Shown in pieces: positions 1 through 9,357 of a stretch of DNA of 64,000 bases. The first letter of the stretch is position 1, and each line of letters starts with the position of its first letter. Source of the DNA: Streptococcus sanguinis (lineage in GTDB: Bacteria > Bacillota > Bacilli > Lactobacillales > Streptococcaceae); assembly GCF_013343115.1 (NCBI RefSeq), contig NZ_CP054570.1:1798001-1862000 (forward strand), in the 5' to 3' direction. The position numbers and the translations under genes are program-made. The notes beneath the pieces are model-generated. The model had not been told where the DNA came from, did no database searches, and worked only from the letters and a program-made list of their open reading frames with translations.

Positions 1-566
1 ACAAAGGTGTCCACACGGTCAAAAGCGTGAGAACGTGCTAGCTGAATCCAAGATCCCTCGGTTAGAGGCCCCACATTGACATTAATCGCACTAGATAGCT
101 CTTCTCGGACATTCTCATCTTTTTGCTTGAGCATGACGTCGTGGGTGAGGAGCACTCCACCTGGCTTCAGCACCCGGTAGTACTCATCCATACATTTGGC
201 CTTCCCCTTATCCGTCTGCATGGTCAGCATGGCTTCATTGATAACAATATCAAAAGAATTGTCATCATAAGGCAGCTTCATGGCATTAGCCTGCTCAAAT
301 GTGACGAGCTCACCAACACCAGCCTTGTCTCTATTAAGCTTAGCCTGAGCCAGCGCAGCCTTATCCAAATCAACTGCAGTAATCTGGCAGCCATATGTTT
401 TAGCTAGCTCGATTGTTGTGGTCCCCATATTGCAGGCAACCTCTAGAACTTTCTTATCGCTGGAAAACTGCCCCTGCTCAATCAGCCAGTCGGTTGCCAG
501 CTTACCACCGGGACGAAGGCGTTTCTTTCCTAATTTTGCTAAAAATTTATGACCTGCTTCTGCCAT
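1..566 (-). CDS. Class I SAM-dependent methyltransferase (partial, C-terminus outside window)
   Basis: The reading frame starts at ATG 566 behind an AGGTTC-type RBS (complement of 573-579) and runs off the left edge without a stop. The translation begins MAEAGHKFLAKLGKKRLRPGG. It then shows the Rossmann SAM-binding signature (VLEVACNMGTTT, about residues 40-51), an acidic residue ending the second strand (ITAVDLD) and the post-I motif region (FDIVINEAMLTMQ). This is a Methyltransf_11/25-type domain of the UbiE kind. The substrate cannot be told. It has the same orientation as the azlD operon but is separated from it by a terminator, so it is probably a separate unit. Confidence 0.85.
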   Translation of the reverse strand, partial: MAEAGHKFLAKLGKKRLRPGGKLATDWLIEQGQFSSDKKVLEVACNMGTTTIELAKTYGCQITAVDLDKAALAQAKLNRDKAGVGELVTFEQANAMKLPYDDNSFDIVINEAMLTMQTDKGKAKCMDEYYRVLKPGGVLLTHDVMLKQKDENVREELSSAINVNVGPLTEGSWIQLARSHAFDRVDTF

Positions 567-643
567 TTCCGAACCTCCATAATTTTGATTGCTTCCATTA
601 TAGCATAAAATATTATATTTTCAGATAATTCTTAGAATTCAGC

Positions 644-678
644 AAAAAAACAGACCGAATCGACCGATTCAATCTGTC
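644..678 (-). terminator. Rho-independent terminator of the tsaB-azlD operon
   Basis: On the minus strand, CAGA-TTGAATCG pairs with CGATTCGG-TCTG (651-678). The stem is followed directly by a run of seven T (complement of 644-650), just past the azlD stop. Confidence 0.85.
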
Positions 679-688
679 TTGTATCTCT

Positions 689-1027
689 TTACAAGCCAAG
701 AAATCCCGCCAGATAGCGCAGCAAGGCTACCAAAACCACGCCAAATACAACAGTTGCAATTAAGTTCTTATACTTAAAAGCCACATAGCTAGTCGGAAAA
801 ACGGCCATTAAATCCAGCCATTTAAAACTCGGCAGCTGACCTGTTTTAGCATTGGTGACACTGGATAGGATAAGGGCAAAGATTATGGAAACTGGCAGAT
901 ATTTGAGGAAACGCTCCACCATAGGCGGAAGCCCCTTGTACTTGACTAGGATAAAGGGTAAAACCCGCGGAATCCAAGTGACTAGAGCTGACAAAAGAAT
1001 GGCCAGCAAAATATACTTACTTATCAT
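689..1027 (-). CDS. azlD: AzlD family branched-chain amino acid transport subunit
   Basis: Small 112-residue membrane protein with four predicted hydrophobic segments. The N-terminal part (SALVTWIPRVLPFILVKY) is typical of AzlD. In this family the small AzlD subunit works with AzlC to export branched-chain amino acids and analogues at the cytoplasmic membrane. The gene overlaps the end of azlC by 11 bases, so the two are translationally coupled. It is the last gene of the operon and is followed by a terminator. Substrate is inferred from the family. Confidence 0.9.
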   Translation of the reverse strand: MISKYILLAILLSALVTWIPRVLPFILVKYKGLPPMVERFLKYLPVSIIFALILSSVTNAKTGQLPSFKWLDLMAVFPTSYVAFKYKNLIATVVFGVVLVALLRYLAGFLGL

Positions 1028-1712
1028 CCAAGATCACCCCCACCGTACAGCCTAGCAAGGTTGCAAAAAGCACCGCTAGCGAATTTTGAAGTAGCATAGT
1101 TAGGACTAAGTAGGCAAGGCCCACCACGCCCAAGACGAAAAAGAGCTTCTTTATCTTGACCCGTCGCAGCATGATTGTAAACTGAGAAGAAAAAATGCCA
1201 ATAAACATGGCGACTAGGGCAAAGTCTAGGCCAAAGCTCTCAGGATTGGGCAGAAGGGCGCCGAGGGCAGTTCCTAAAATAGTACCCAAAATCCAAGAAG
1301 TATAACTCATGAAATTGTTACCCATCATCCAGCTAGCCGCAATCTCTTCTGTATGCACCTGCTCTCCCATCAAGACCCCATAAGATTCATCCGTCAAAAA
1401 AGAGCCAATGACAATGTTCTGAGCTAAGCTAGACTTACGAAAAAGAGTTGATGCATGCAGACAGAGCAAAAGATGCCGGATATTGATGAGAAAAACAGTC
1501 AGTGCGATGGCCAAAACCGGCGCCTGCTGGGCAAATAAACCAATCATAGCAAACTGGGCACTGCCGGCATAAACCAGAACACTCATCAACCCCATCTCCA
1601 AGGGATTCATATAAGGCGATGCCATGATGCCGCAGGCTAGACCAATCCCAATATAGCCCAGAGCCGTTGGCACCGCCGCTTGTGCCCCTTGTTTAAATGT
1701 CTGTCCGCGCAT
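1017..1712 (-). CDS. azlC: AzlC family branched-chain amino acid exporter
   Basis: A 231-residue polytopic membrane protein. It has the AzlC signature region near the N-terminus (ALGYIGIGLACGIMA ... LVYAGSAQFAMIGL) and the conserved NIRHLLL segment. It is the large subunit of the AzlCD exporter of branched-chain amino acids. Start ATG 1712 has the RBS AAAGGAG five bases upstream and lies nine bases after the tsaD stop, so it is probably co-transcribed with the t6A genes. The functional link to tsaD is not obvious; shared transcription may be incidental. Confidence 0.92.
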   Translation of the reverse strand: MRGQTFKQGAQAAVPTALGYIGIGLACGIMASPYMNPLEMGLMSVLVYAGSAQFAMIGLFAQQAPVLAIALTVFLINIRHLLLCLHASTLFRKSSLAQNIVIGSFLTDESYGVLMGEQVHTEEIAASWMMGNNFMSYTSWILGTILGTALGALLPNPESFGLDFALVAMFIGIFSSQFTIMLRRVKIKKLFFVLGVVGLAYLVLTMLLQNSLAVLFATLLGCTVGVILDDK

Positions 1713-1721
1713 TCTTCTCCT

Positions 1722-2732
1722 TTACTCCATGGTTTCAAAAGCCAGACTTGGCTTAGCATTCAGGTCCAAACTGGCAAAATTCTCCTTGTTCCACTCACTG
1801 ACACTGGCATAGGCAATCATACCAGCATTGTCACCGCAGAGGCGAAGCGGTGGAATAATCACCTTAACATCCTGAATCTCAGCTGCCAAGCGTTCTCTCA
1901 GTCCTTGATTGGCCGCAACACCGCCCGCCACGACCAGAGTCTTGACTGGATATTTTTCCAGCGCTTTCTTAGTCTTGGCCATGAGAATATCCATGACCGC
2001 CGCCTGAAAGCTTGCTGACAAGTCTTGATTAGATAAGACCTCTCCTTTTTGCTGGGCATTGTGGTGCAGGTTGATAAAGGCCGACTTGAGACCGGAAAAA
2101 GAAAATTCCAGATTGTCTTCCTTAATCATGGCCCGCGGAAAATCATAAATATCCTGTCCCTCATGAGCCAGCAGATCAATCTCCCGGCCTGCTGGATAGG
2201 TCAGCCCCATGACTCGACCGACCTTATCATAGGCTTCACCGACCGCATCATCGCGAGTTTCCCCCACAATCTTATAGTCACCAGCCTGACTAACATAGAC
2301 CAGCTCGGTATGGCCGCCACTGACCAAGAGAGCCAGCAAGGGAAATTCCAAGGGCTCCACACTCTGGGCTGCCATCAGGTGTCCAGCCATGTGATTGACC
2401 GGAATCAAGGGAATATCATGAGCCCAAGCAAAAGACTTGGCCGCTGCCAAGCCGACCAGAAGCGCCCCAACCAGACCTGGACCGTAGGTAACAGCCACAG
2501 CTGTGACTTGCTCCTCGCTAATCCCTGCTTCTGCCAAGGCCTCCTCAATGCAAACCGTAATGACCTCCACATGATGGCGGCTGGCCACTTCTGGTACCAC
2601 TCCACCAAAACGCTTGTGGCTCTCAATCTGGCTGGCAATAACATTGCTCAAAAGCTCAGTCTCATTCTTCAGAACCGCCACACTGGTCTCGTCACAAGAC
2701 GTCTCAAAAGCTAAAATATATCTATCTTTCAT
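1722..2732 (-). CDS. tsaD: tRNA N6-threonylcarbamoyladenosine transferase TsaD
   Basis: 336 residues, normal length for TsaD (Gcp/Kae1). It transfers the threonylcarbamoyl group to A37 of ANN-decoding tRNAs, together with TsaB and TsaE. Visible motifs are the N-terminal ASKHA fold start ([12 protein letters not shown]), the metal-binding H114-x3-H118 in NHMAGH, the phosphate loop VSGGHTEL, and [10 protein letters not shown] near the C-terminus. The start overlaps the end of rimI by 11 bases, and tsaB lies one gene upstream, so the t6A transferase pair is in one operon. The cytoplasmic function is well established for the family. Confidence 0.97.
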   Translation of the reverse strand: MKDRYILAFETSCDETSVAVLKNETELLSNVIASQIESHKRFGGVVPEVASRHHVEVITVCIEEALAEAGISEEQVTAVAVTYGPGLVGALLVGLAAAKSFAWAHDIPLIPVNHMAGHLMAAQSVEPLEFPLLALLVSGGHTELVYVSQAGDYKIVGETRDDAVGEAYDKVGRVMGLTYPAGREIDLLAHEGQDIYDFPRAMIKEDNLEFSFSGLKSAFINLHHNAQQKGEVLSNQDLSASFQAAVMDILMAKTKKALEKYPVKTLVVAGGVAANQGLRERLAAEIQDVKVIIPPLRLCGDNAGMIAYASVSEWNKENFASLDLNAKPSLAFETME

Positions 2733-3174
2733 GGATCTCTCTTTTCATGACAATCGCATCTTCCACTGGCGCATGATAGTAGGCCTTCCGCCGCGCGATT
2801 TCTTCAAATTTTTCTTTTTTGTAAAATAGCAGAGCTGGCTTGTTGGACTCCCTCACTTCGAGGAAAATTTCTTTGTCTGCTGGCAAAAAGGCAAACAAGG
2901 CTGTCGCGATTTTCTGTCCCTGATAGCTAGGCAATACAGCAATCTGCAGAACCTCTGCTTCAAAGTCTGTCTCCTGCCAGACTAAAAAGGCAACAAGCCG
3001 ATTCTCATCTTCTGCCAGCGCACAGCTGTTCACATCCGAGCGCAGAACCTCTTCCACTTGGCCTGCGGTCCAAGGACTGACCTCATAGACTGCAAGTAAG
3101 AGCTGTTCCAGCTCTTTTGCGAGAGTTGCTGCGTCCATATCTGAGCTATCGCTCCATTTTCTCATCGTAATCAT
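2722..3174 (-). CDS. rimI: Ribosomal protein S18-alanine N-acetyltransferase (RimI-like GNAT)
   Basis: 150-residue GNAT acetyltransferase. The acetyl-CoA loop region is [17 protein letters not shown] (about residues 77-93), followed by [29 protein letters not shown], the RimI-type C-terminal half. In Gram-positives rimI lies between tsaB and tsaD, as here. Its ATG overlaps the tsaB TGA (ATGA). The natural substrate in streptococci (S18 or other N-termini) is assumed from the family and not shown by the sequence. Confidence 0.92.
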   Translation of the reverse strand: MITMRKWSDSSDMDAATLAKELEQLLLAVYEVSPWTAGQVEEVLRSDVNSCALAEDENRLVAFLVWQETDFEAEVLQIAVLPSYQGQKIATALFAFLPADKEIFLEVRESNKPALLFYKKEKFEEIARRKAYYHAPVEDAIVMKREIHER

Positions 3175-3857
3175 AGGCGCTGAATGTAAGAATCACTGGA
3201 TTCCTGATGTGTTTTGAGCCAATTTTCCTCAGCCTCTACCCGTTTGAGGTAGTTAGGAATAAAATCATGAATGGACTGGGCTGGCAGGTCTAAACCGAGA
3301 CGACCAATAGCTGCCGCATCTAGTAAGGTCGGCTGAATGGCAGCCTGAGGAAGAGCAGCTTCAATTTGCTCCGCAAAAGCTGCTGTCTCTCCGGCAAAGG
3401 TGACCGGCTGGTTAGCAGCGCCAGCTATTTCCAAAACCTCTGCCAATGGCAGATGAGCCTCCGGCCGTACAGACTGACCAGACTGATAAAAGCCAGCATA
3501 GACATTATTGCGGCGGGCATCCATGACAGGAATGACCAAACCTTCCACCTGCTCTGGGACTAAAGCCAGCAAACTAGACACACCGACCAGCTCAATCTTG
3601 AGGGTATGAGCCAGAGTCTTGGCTGTCGCCACCGCCATTCGCAGACCTGTGTAGCTGCCCGGACCCTGAGCAACTACGATACGATCCAAATCTGTTGGCT
3701 TCATATCCAGACTATTCATCAGAAAATCGATAGCTGGCATAAGGGTAATGCTATGGTTTTTCTTTATATTTAAAGTCATCTGCGCCAGCAAGGTCTCGTC
3801 CTCTAAAATCGCGAGCGTCAGCGCCTTACTTGACGTATCAAAAGCTGCAATCTTCAT
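3171..3857 (-). CDS. tsaB: tRNA threonylcarbamoyladenosine biosynthesis protein TsaB
   Basis: 228-residue ASKHA-fold protein, paralogue and partner of TsaD. Signatures are the start MKIAAFDTSSKALTLAILE, the central GPGSYTGLRMAVATAKTLA and VVAQ before it. It lacks the TsaD metal-binding histidines, as expected for TsaB, which supports TsaD as a scaffold. It is the second gene of the operon, nine bases after the MarR-type gene, and it overlaps rimI. Confidence 0.96.
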   Translation of the reverse strand: MKIAAFDTSSKALTLAILEDETLLAQMTLNIKKNHSITLMPAIDFLMNSLDMKPTDLDRIVVAQGPGSYTGLRMAVATAKTLAHTLKIELVGVSSLLALVPEQVEGLVIPVMDARRNNVYAGFYQSGQSVRPEAHLPLAEVLEIAGAANQPVTFAGETAAFAEQIEAALPQAAIQPTLLDAAAIGRLGLDLPAQSIHDFIPNYLKRVEAEENWLKTHQESSDSYIQRL

Positions 3858-3866
3858 GCTTATCCT

Positions 3867-4331
3867 CTATTTTTCCTCTTGCCGCCAAAGTGAGCGGCGT
3901 TTTAATTTGTCTTCGTAGAAACTATCTACCAAAAATTCCTCTAAAATCTGGCTAAAAGCCTCCAAATTAGGCACTTGCTGCGCCAAGTGTTTTCCAAAAA
4001 TCGCTTCTTGCTCAGCAATCTTGGGCAGCAAATCCGCTCCAGCAGCAGTCAAGCTCAAGCGAGAACTGCGCTTGTCCTTGCTAGAAATTTCCTTCTTGAC
4101 CAAGCCTTTTTTAATCAAAGCCTGCACCAAGCGACTAGGGCTTTTTTCCTCACAAATCAGGGATTCCCCCAAGCCCTTGAGAGACAGCGGAGCATGTTCG
4201 CCCAAAACGAGCAAGACCTCGCTTTGATTGGGCGTAATTCCCAAAGGCTCTAGCAACTTCCCATATTCTCTCGTCGCTAAGCTCTCTGCACTTCTAAACA
4301 AATAGCCAAATCGAATTCCTTCTGCTACCAC
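3867..4331 (-). CDS. MarR family transcriptional regulator
   Basis: 154 residues with a winged-helix core: LEPLGITPNQSEVLLVLGEHAPLSLKGLGESLICEEKSPSRLVQALIKKGLVKKEIS, followed by the wing KDKRSSRLSLT. Start is GTG 4331 with RBS GAAAGGAG. It heads the tsaB operon and is divergent from the SDR gene at 4464. The intergenic region carries a 26-bp perfect palindrome next to the SDR promoter, which is most simply the operator of this regulator. The ligand is unknown. Confidence 0.88.
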   Translation of the reverse strand: MVAEGIRFGYLFRSAESLATREYGKLLEPLGITPNQSEVLLVLGEHAPLSLKGLGESLICEEKSPSRLVQALIKKGLVKKEISSKDKRSSRLSLTAAGADLLPKIAEQEAIFGKHLAQQVPNLEAFSQILEEFLVDSFYEDKLKRRSLWRQEEK

Positions 4332-4388
4332 GCTGCTCTCCTTTCAAAAATCACTTCTATACTATTTTACACTAGATTAGGTAAATTG

Positions 4389-4417
4389 TTGACAATTTTA
4401 GTTAAAAAATATAAAAT
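4389..4417 (+). promoter_or_regulatory. Sigma-A promoter of the SDR/epimerase gene
   Basis: TTGACA (4389-4394), 17-base spacer, TAAAAT (4412-4417). The expected start site falls inside the palindrome 4420-4445. The -35 also lies within the short inverted repeat AATTGT-TG-ACAATT (4384-4397). Confidence 0.8.
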
Positions 4418-4419
4418 CT

Positions 4420-4445
4420 CAAATAGATGATATATCATCTATTTG
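4420..4445. promoter_or_regulatory. 26-bp perfect palindrome, probable MarR-type operator
   Basis: The half-site CAAATAGATGATA (4420-4432) is mirrored exactly in 4433-4445. It covers the predicted transcription start of the rightward gene and ends right before its RBS, in the gap between the divergent marR-type gene and the SDR gene. Repression of the SDR gene by binding here is inferred. Confidence 0.75.
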
Positions 4446-4463
4446 CAAAAGGAGGAAAAACGG

Positions 4464-5516
4464 ATGACCCCAAACCCTACAAATCAAAAACCAGCTAGAA
4501 CAATGACCCACGCTTTTGTGACTAGTGCGACCGGTCTTTTAGGAAATAATCTCGTGCGTGCTCTGCTAAAAGAAAACATTCAAGTGACCGCTCTCGTTCG
4601 CTCCGAGGAAAAAGCGCGCAAACAATTTGCCGACCTGCCTATCCAGATTGTCAAGGGGGATATTTTAGAGCCCGAAAGCTATCGTGACTATCTAGCAGGC
4701 TGCGACAGCCTCTTTCATACCGCTGCTTTTTTCCGCGATAATTATAAAGGCGGCAAGCACTGGCAGGAGCTCTACGACACTAATATTATAGGCACAAATA
4801 ACCTCCTAGAAGCTGCTTACGAGGCTGGTATCCGCCAATTTGTCCATACTTCCTCCTGTGTCGTACTGGAAGGTGAGGCCAATCAGCTAATCGATGAAAG
4901 CATGTCTCGCTCAAAAGATACTCCTTTTGATTACTATCGCAGCAAGATTTTGAGTGAAGAGGCCGTTCGTGATTTCTTGGACAAGCATTCAGATGTTTTC
5001 GGTTGCTTTATCTTGCCGAGTGTAATGTTGGGTCCTAGAGACCTCGGTCCGACCTCCAGTGGGCAGCTGATTATCAATTTTGTAGAGCAAAAACTTCCAG
5101 GTATCTTAAAGGCTAGCTATAATATGGTGGATGCTAGAGATGTAGCAGATATTCATCTCCGCGCCATGAAATACGGACGCTCAAAGGAGCGCTATCTGGC
5201 AGTTGGACGGCAAGTGACCATGACAGAATTGTACCAAATACTGGAAAAAATCACTGGCGTTCCCGCCCCCAAGCGCAAGATCTCCCCTCTTTTCGTCAAA
5301 ATCTATGCCCAAGCAAGTGAGCTCTACCACCGGCTCACCAAAAAACCAATTTTGGTTACCAATGAGCTCGCTCATCTCATGGCCGAAGAATATCTCAAAA
5401 GTAATTTTAGCTTTGCCAAAACCGAGAGCGAGCTAGGCGGACAGCATCGCCCTCTCGAAGAAAGCTTAGCTGACGTGGTAGATTGGTACCGCAAGCACGG
5501 CTATTTCGCCAAATAA
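4464..5516 (+). CDS. NAD-dependent epimerase/dehydratase (extended SDR, dihydroflavonol-reductase-like)
   Basis: 350 residues from ATG 4464, chosen because GGAGG lies eight bases upstream; an upstream in-frame TTG at 4443 would sit inside the operator. The Rossmann entry FVTSATGLLGNNLVRALL replaces the usual first glycine with S-A. LVRSEEKA follows, then the catalytic YYRSK (Y-x3-K). The family acts on small sugars or aldehydes/ketones with NAD(P)H; substrate not identifiable. It is a single-gene unit with its own promoter, palindrome and terminator, and its divergent MarR regulator suggests induction by a small toxic molecule. Confidence 0.88.
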   Translation: MTPNPTNQKPARTMTHAFVTSATGLLGNNLVRALLKENIQVTALVRSEEKARKQFADLPIQIVKGDILEPESYRDYLAGCDSLFHTAAFFRDNYKGGKHWQELYDTNIIGTNNLLEAAYEAGIRQFVHTSSCVVLEGEANQLIDESMSRSKDTPFDYYRSKILSEEAVRDFLDKHSDVFGCFILPSVMLGPRDLGPTSSGQLIINFVEQKLPGILKASYNMVDARDVADIHLRAMKYGRSKERYLAVGRQVTMTELYQILEKITGVPAPKRKISPLFVKIYAQASELYHRLTKKPILVTNELAHLMAEEYLKSNFSFAKTESELGGQHRPLEESLADVVDWYRKHGYFAK

Positions 5517-5525
5517 GCAGCCCTC

Positions 5526-5567
5526 AAAATCAAGTGACCAAATGTTCATCGCTTGATTTTTCTTTTT
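5526..5567 (+). terminator. Terminator of the SDR gene
   Basis: AAAATCAAGTGA pairs with a TCGCTTGATTTT arm and is followed by TCTTTTT. Confidence 0.75.
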
Positions 5568-5616
5568 GTCAAGCCGCTTTGGCTGAAAAACCGTCTCTGA
5601 AATTCACCGTCCCGAC

Positions 5617-5646
5617 TTGCTTCCTAAGCTCATTCTATGGTATAAT
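5617..5646 (+). promoter_or_regulatory. Promoter of rpoY-rnjA, in the 5517-5863 gap
   Basis: TTGCTT (5617-5622), 18-base spacer, extended -10 TGGTATAAT ending at 5646. This predicts a leader of about 210 bases before rpoY. Apart from the upstream terminator, nothing else recognisable is present in the 346-base gap. Confidence 0.65.
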
Positions 5647-5863
5647 TACAATAATAATTAAACATCAGGTCAATTTCATTACTCTTACTTTTCCATAAGA
5701 TACAAGGCTAAAACAGCATTTTAGCCTCTTCATTTGAGTAAGCCCTATCAGAAGTCACAGCAATCGCTCACTTTCCATTTATCATTTTTAATTTATCATG
5801 TGAAGAAATGCGCTAACGCCTGCCTTCTTTTATTTTTTAGACCTTATCACAGAAAGGAATCTT

Positions 5864-6094
5864 ATGATTTACAAAGTTTTTTATCAGGAAACAAAAGAGC
5901 GCAGTCCGCGCCGTGAAAAGACACGCGCCCTCTATTTGGATATTCAAGCTGACAGCGAGTTGGAAGGTCGCATTCAGGCTCGTAAGCTCATCGAAGAAAA
6001 TACCCCTTACAATATTGAATTTATCGAGCTCTTGTCTGACAAACACCTCGAATATGAAAAAGAGTCAGGCACTTTTGAATTGACGGAGTTCTAA
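5864..6094 (+). CDS. rpoY: DNA-directed RNA polymerase subunit epsilon (RpoY, DUF1447)
   Basis: 76 residues, [20 protein letters not shown] at the start and a C-terminal FELTEF. This is the Firmicutes-specific small RNA polymerase subunit formerly DUF1447/YkzG, which binds near the jaw of the enzyme. It lies directly before rnjA (three bases apart), the conserved arrangement in Firmicutes. RBS AGAAAGGAAT precedes the ATG. Confidence 0.95.
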   Translation: MIYKVFYQETKERSPRREKTRALYLDIQADSELEGRIQARKLIEENTPYNIEFIELLSDKHLEYEKESGTFELTEF

Positions 6095-6097
6095 CCC

Positions 6098-7780
6098 ATG
6101 GCATATACCTTAAAACCCAAAGAAGTTGGCGTTTTTGCGATTGGTGGGTTAGGCGAAATCGGTAAAAACACCTACGGGATTGAATACCAAAATGAAATCA
6201 TCATCGTGGATGCCGGTATCAAATTCCCAGAAGACGACCTGCTAGGAATTGACTATGTCATTCCTGACTACTCTTATATCGTGGAAAATATTGACCGCGT
6301 AAAAGCTGTCCTCATCACCCACGGGCACGAGGACCATATCGGCGGTATTCCTTTCCTGCTCAAGCAAGCCAATGTTCCTATCTATGCTGGTCCTCTGGCC
6401 CTGGCCCTCATTCGCGGCAAGCTAGAAGAGCATGGACTTTTGCGCGATGCCAAGCTCTATGAAATCAATCAAAACACAGAACTGCAGTTCAAGCATCTGA
6501 AAGCTACTTTCTTCCGGACAACCCACTCTATTCCAGAGCCTTTAGGAATTGTCATCCATACGCCGCAGGGTAAGATTGTCTGTACCGGTGACTTCAAGTT
6601 TGACTTTACACCAGTCGGTGAGCCGGCCGACCTGCACCGCATGGCTGCTCTGGGCGAGGAAGGCGTTCTCTGCCTCTTATCAGACTCGACCAATGCTGAA
6701 GTTCCGACCTTTACTAATTCCGAAAAAGTTGTCGGCCAGTCTATTATGAAGATCATTGAAGGCATTCATGGACGGATTATTTTCGCCTCCTTTGCTTCAA
6801 ACATCTTCCGGCTCCAGCAGGCAGCAGATGCTGCTGTCAAGACCGGCCGTAAGATTGCGGTCTTTGGCCGATCCATGGAAAAGGCTATTGTCAACGGGAT
6901 TGAGCTGGGCTATATCAAGGTTCCTAAAGATACCTTCATTGAACCAAATGAACTCAAGGACTACCCAGCTGGTGAAGTGCTGATTATGTGTACCGGAAGT
7001 CAGGGTGAGCCGATGGCAGCCCTGTCTCGGATTGCCAATGGTACCCACCGTCAGGTGCAGCTGCAACCTGGAGATACAGTCATCTTTTCCTCTAGCCCTA
7101 TCCCTGGTAATACGACCAGCGTTAACAAGCTGATTAATATTATCTCTGAAGCTGGTGTAGAGGTTATTCATGGTAAGATTAACAACATCCACACCTCTGG
7201 ACACGGTGGCCAGCAAGAGCAGAAACTTATGCTCCGCTTGATCAAGCCTAAATATTTCATGCCAGTCCACGGTGAATACCGCATGCAGAAAGTCCATGCT
7301 GGGCTAGCCGTTGATACTGGAGTTCCAAAAGACAATATCTTCATCATGAGCAACGGCGATGTGCTAGCTCTGACAGCTGATTCTGCCCGCATAGCTGGTA
7401 GCTTCAATGCCCAAGATATCTATGTCGATGGTAACCGTATTGGTGAAATCGGTGCTGCTGTCCTGCGCGACCGTAAAGACCTGTCAGAAGACGGGGTCGT
7501 ACTTGCTGTCGCAACAGTCGACTTTGAATCACAAATGATTCTAGCAGGCCCAGATATCCTCAGCCGTGGCTTCATCTACATGCGTGAGTCTGGTGATTTG
7601 ATTCGCCAAAGTCAGCGTCTTCTTTTCAATGCTATCCGCATTGCCCTCAAAAATAAAGATGCCAATATCCAGTCTGTCAACGGTGCTATCGTCAACGCCC
7701 TTCGTCCTTTCCTTTATGAAAATACTGAGCGCGAACCAATTATTATTCCGATGGTGCTTACACCAGACGAAGACAACTAA
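6098..7780 (+). CDS. rnjA: Ribonuclease J1
   Basis: 560 residues, full length. Metallo-beta-lactamase core with HGHEDH at H75-x-H77-x-D79-H80, the beta-CASP region and the C-terminal KH-like domain. RNase J1 is a 5'-3' exonuclease and endonuclease central to mRNA decay and 16S rRNA maturation. [27 protein letters not shown] is the conserved beta-CASP motif C region. It is coupled to rpoY. Immediately downstream are a terminator stem and the IS element. Confidence 0.97.
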   Translation: MAYTLKPKEVGVFAIGGLGEIGKNTYGIEYQNEIIIVDAGIKFPEDDLLGIDYVIPDYSYIVENIDRVKAVLITHGHEDHIGGIPFLLKQANVPIYAGPLALALIRGKLEEHGLLRDAKLYEINQNTELQFKHLKATFFRTTHSIPEPLGIVIHTPQGKIVCTGDFKFDFTPVGEPADLHRMAALGEEGVLCLLSDSTNAEVPTFTNSEKVVGQSIMKIIEGIHGRIIFASFASNIFRLQQAADAAVKTGRKIAVFGRSMEKAIVNGIELGYIKVPKDTFIEPNELKDYPAGEVLIMCTGSQGEPMAALSRIANGTHRQVQLQPGDTVIFSSSPIPGNTTSVNKLINIISEAGVEVIHGKINNIHTSGHGGQQEQKLMLRLIKPKYFMPVHGEYRMQKVHAGLAVDTGVPKDNIFIMSNGDVLALTADSARIAGSFNAQDIYVDGNRIGEIGAAVLRDRKDLSEDGVVLAVATVDFESQMILAGPDILSRGFIYMRESGDLIRQSQRLLFNAIRIALKNKDANIQSVNGAIVNALRPFLYENTEREPIIIPMVLTPDEDN

Positions 7781-7808
7781 AAAATAGCTTTGCCACTTGG
7801 GCAAAGCT
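7779..7808 (-). terminator. Terminator stem at the left edge of the IS (leftward function)
   Basis: AGCTTTGCC (7786-7794) pairs with GGCAAAGCT (7800-7808). The run of six A at 7779-7784 gives a T-run only on the minus strand. It therefore stops leftward transcription, originally probably from mntH and now from the transposase. Confidence 0.75.
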
Positions 7809-7823
7809 CAGATTGAAGACAAA
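7808..7823 (+). repeat. IS terminal inverted repeat, left
   Basis: TCAGATTGAAGACAAA, exact reverse complement of 9342-9357. Its outer three bases supply the transposase stop codon (TGA on the minus strand). Confidence 0.85.
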
Positions 7824-7847
7824 CATCGTTTGAGTGTTTGTCTTTTT
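7817..7847 (+). terminator. Inward terminator at the IS left end
   Basis: AGACAAACA (7817-7825) pairs with TGTTTGTCT (7835-7843), followed by a T-run. It would stop rightward readthrough from rnjA entering the element. Confidence 0.7.
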
Positions 7848-9341
7848 ATATCTTCAGCGCTACTATTCTCAAAATAGGCTGGAATCTTTATCAAAATAGT
7901 TTTCAGCGAAAAATAAAAAGGCTTCCCCGCCATCATTTTTACCAATTTTTTGATATTCAGGCATGCCAAAGTAAGTCCAACTTTTGCCTTCATTTTGGAC
8001 TTACCTACTTCTCTCGTATAACGTAGATTGTGGTATTCTTTGGCCGTGCCAAAAAGCCGCTCCACCGTTTCTTTACGTTTCTGGTAAAGTTCCTTGCTTC
8101 CCTTTTGATGCCGAATCTCCTCACAAATCTCTAAATACTCCCTCCAAATATGGCGAGTAACGACTTTCTGTTTCTTTTTACTTTCTGTGCAACTGGATAA
8201 CAGAGGACAAATTGCGCAAATCTTAGGATCACTTTTATACTCACGATAGCCATCGCGATTTGTTGTAGAGTAAGCTAACACTTGATTTTCAGGGCAAAGA
8301 TAACAGTCATAGTAGTCATCATAGATAAAGTCCTTAGGGCGAAGCTTCCCTTTCTTTCCACGAGGGCGAGTATAAGGGAATACAGGTGTAATATTTTGGT
8401 CAAGGAGGAATTTTGCAATACTTGGAGTCTTGTAGCCAGAGTCGGCGATAAGGTAGTCAGATTGGAGCCTTTCCAACTGTTCAAAAAGTGCAAGAAAAGC
8501 CTGACTGTCATGCACATTGCCAGCATCGATACTATAAGCTAGTGCCCATCCATGCTTATCGCATCCTACTTGGGCATTGTAGGCGAACACTTCCTTATGC
8601 TCCCCTTGTGAAACCAACCACTTTCAGGGTCTGTAGTAGAATTCTTCTTCGGTTCAGCCTCGCTTTCTTTTGCGGGCCCGAGAGACTTTTTTCAGTACTT
8701 TTTCCGATCTAAGCCAATCTCAACTTCCAGTTGCTCACTCATAAACCTAGCTTGCTTGTCTAGAACTTGATGAGTATATTTATGGTTATTGGCTGTGGCC
8801 TTGATATGAGTCCCATCAATAAAAATCTCAGTCGGGTCAATCAAACCTTGCCCCCATACAATGGATAGGACATAATGAAAAAATTCCTCGATTACTTCCT
8901 TATCTTGAAAACGACGATTGTAATTTTTGCCATAAGTGGTAAAATGAGAAACCTTATCGTTTAAACTCAAACCCAAAAACCAGCGATAGGAGGGATTGAC
9001 CTCAATGTCCCTGATAGTTTGGCGCATGGAACGTATACCGTAGAAACATTGGATGAGAGGGATTTTAACTAGCATAACAGGGTCTAAACTAGGACGACCT
9101 TTATCTTCAGAATAAGTATCTGCGACTAAGTCATAGATGAAGGAAAAATCGATCACTTGCTCAACCTGACGAAGAAAATGGGCTTGCGGAACGAGTTCAT
9201 CTAGCGTGTAAAAACCAACTTGATTGCGGTTGTAGTCTAGATTTTCTTTGTGAAACATAGGGAACACCTCACAACTTTTCTTACCTCTATTATACGACTT
9301 TACACAAAGAAAAGCCCTTAGAAATTTGTAGTTCTAAGGAT

Positions 9342-9357
9342 TTTGTCTTCAATCTGA
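9342..9357 (-). repeat. IS terminal inverted repeat, right
   Basis: Reverse complement of 7808-7823; identity stops at the 17th base (C versus A). Confidence 0.85.

Larger units (their letters stand above)
7808..9258 (-). pseudogene. IS1182 family transposase, disrupted
   Basis: The N-terminal half starts at ATG 9258 (MFHKENLDYNRNQVGFYTL) with the DUF772 domain and the first catalytic acidic region (EIFIDGTHIKA). It stops at TGA 8692-8694, in the Lys-rich linker. The same frame continues open (KKSLGPAKESEAEP ... TTDPESGWFHKG) until a one-base loss in the G run (C run 8602-8605). The rest (GEHKEVFAYNAQVG ... ADSGYKTPS, ERLFGTAKEYHNLRYTRE) is then in another frame to the stop at 7808. Both lesions must be bypassed for an intact protein, so the element cannot move on its own. 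Confidence 0.9.
7808..9357 (-). mobile_element. IS1182-family insertion sequence, inactive copy
   Basis: About 1550 bp bounded by a perfect 16-bp terminal inverted repeat TCAGATTGAAGACAAA (7808-7823 and 9342-9357). It carries one leftward transposase gene broken by a nonsense codon and a frameshift. No clear target duplication is visible: the left flank ends GGGCAAAGC and the right flank starts AAGAACA. The outermost base pair of the repeat could instead belong to the flanks. Confidence 0.88.

Noticed and set aside
2049-2714. 221-residue open frame on the plus strand
   Set aside because: Entirely antisense to tsaD, no RBS, no recognisable domain; tsaD is certain.
8275-8542. Overlapping small frames on both strands inside the IS
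   Set aside because: Shadows of the broken transposase.
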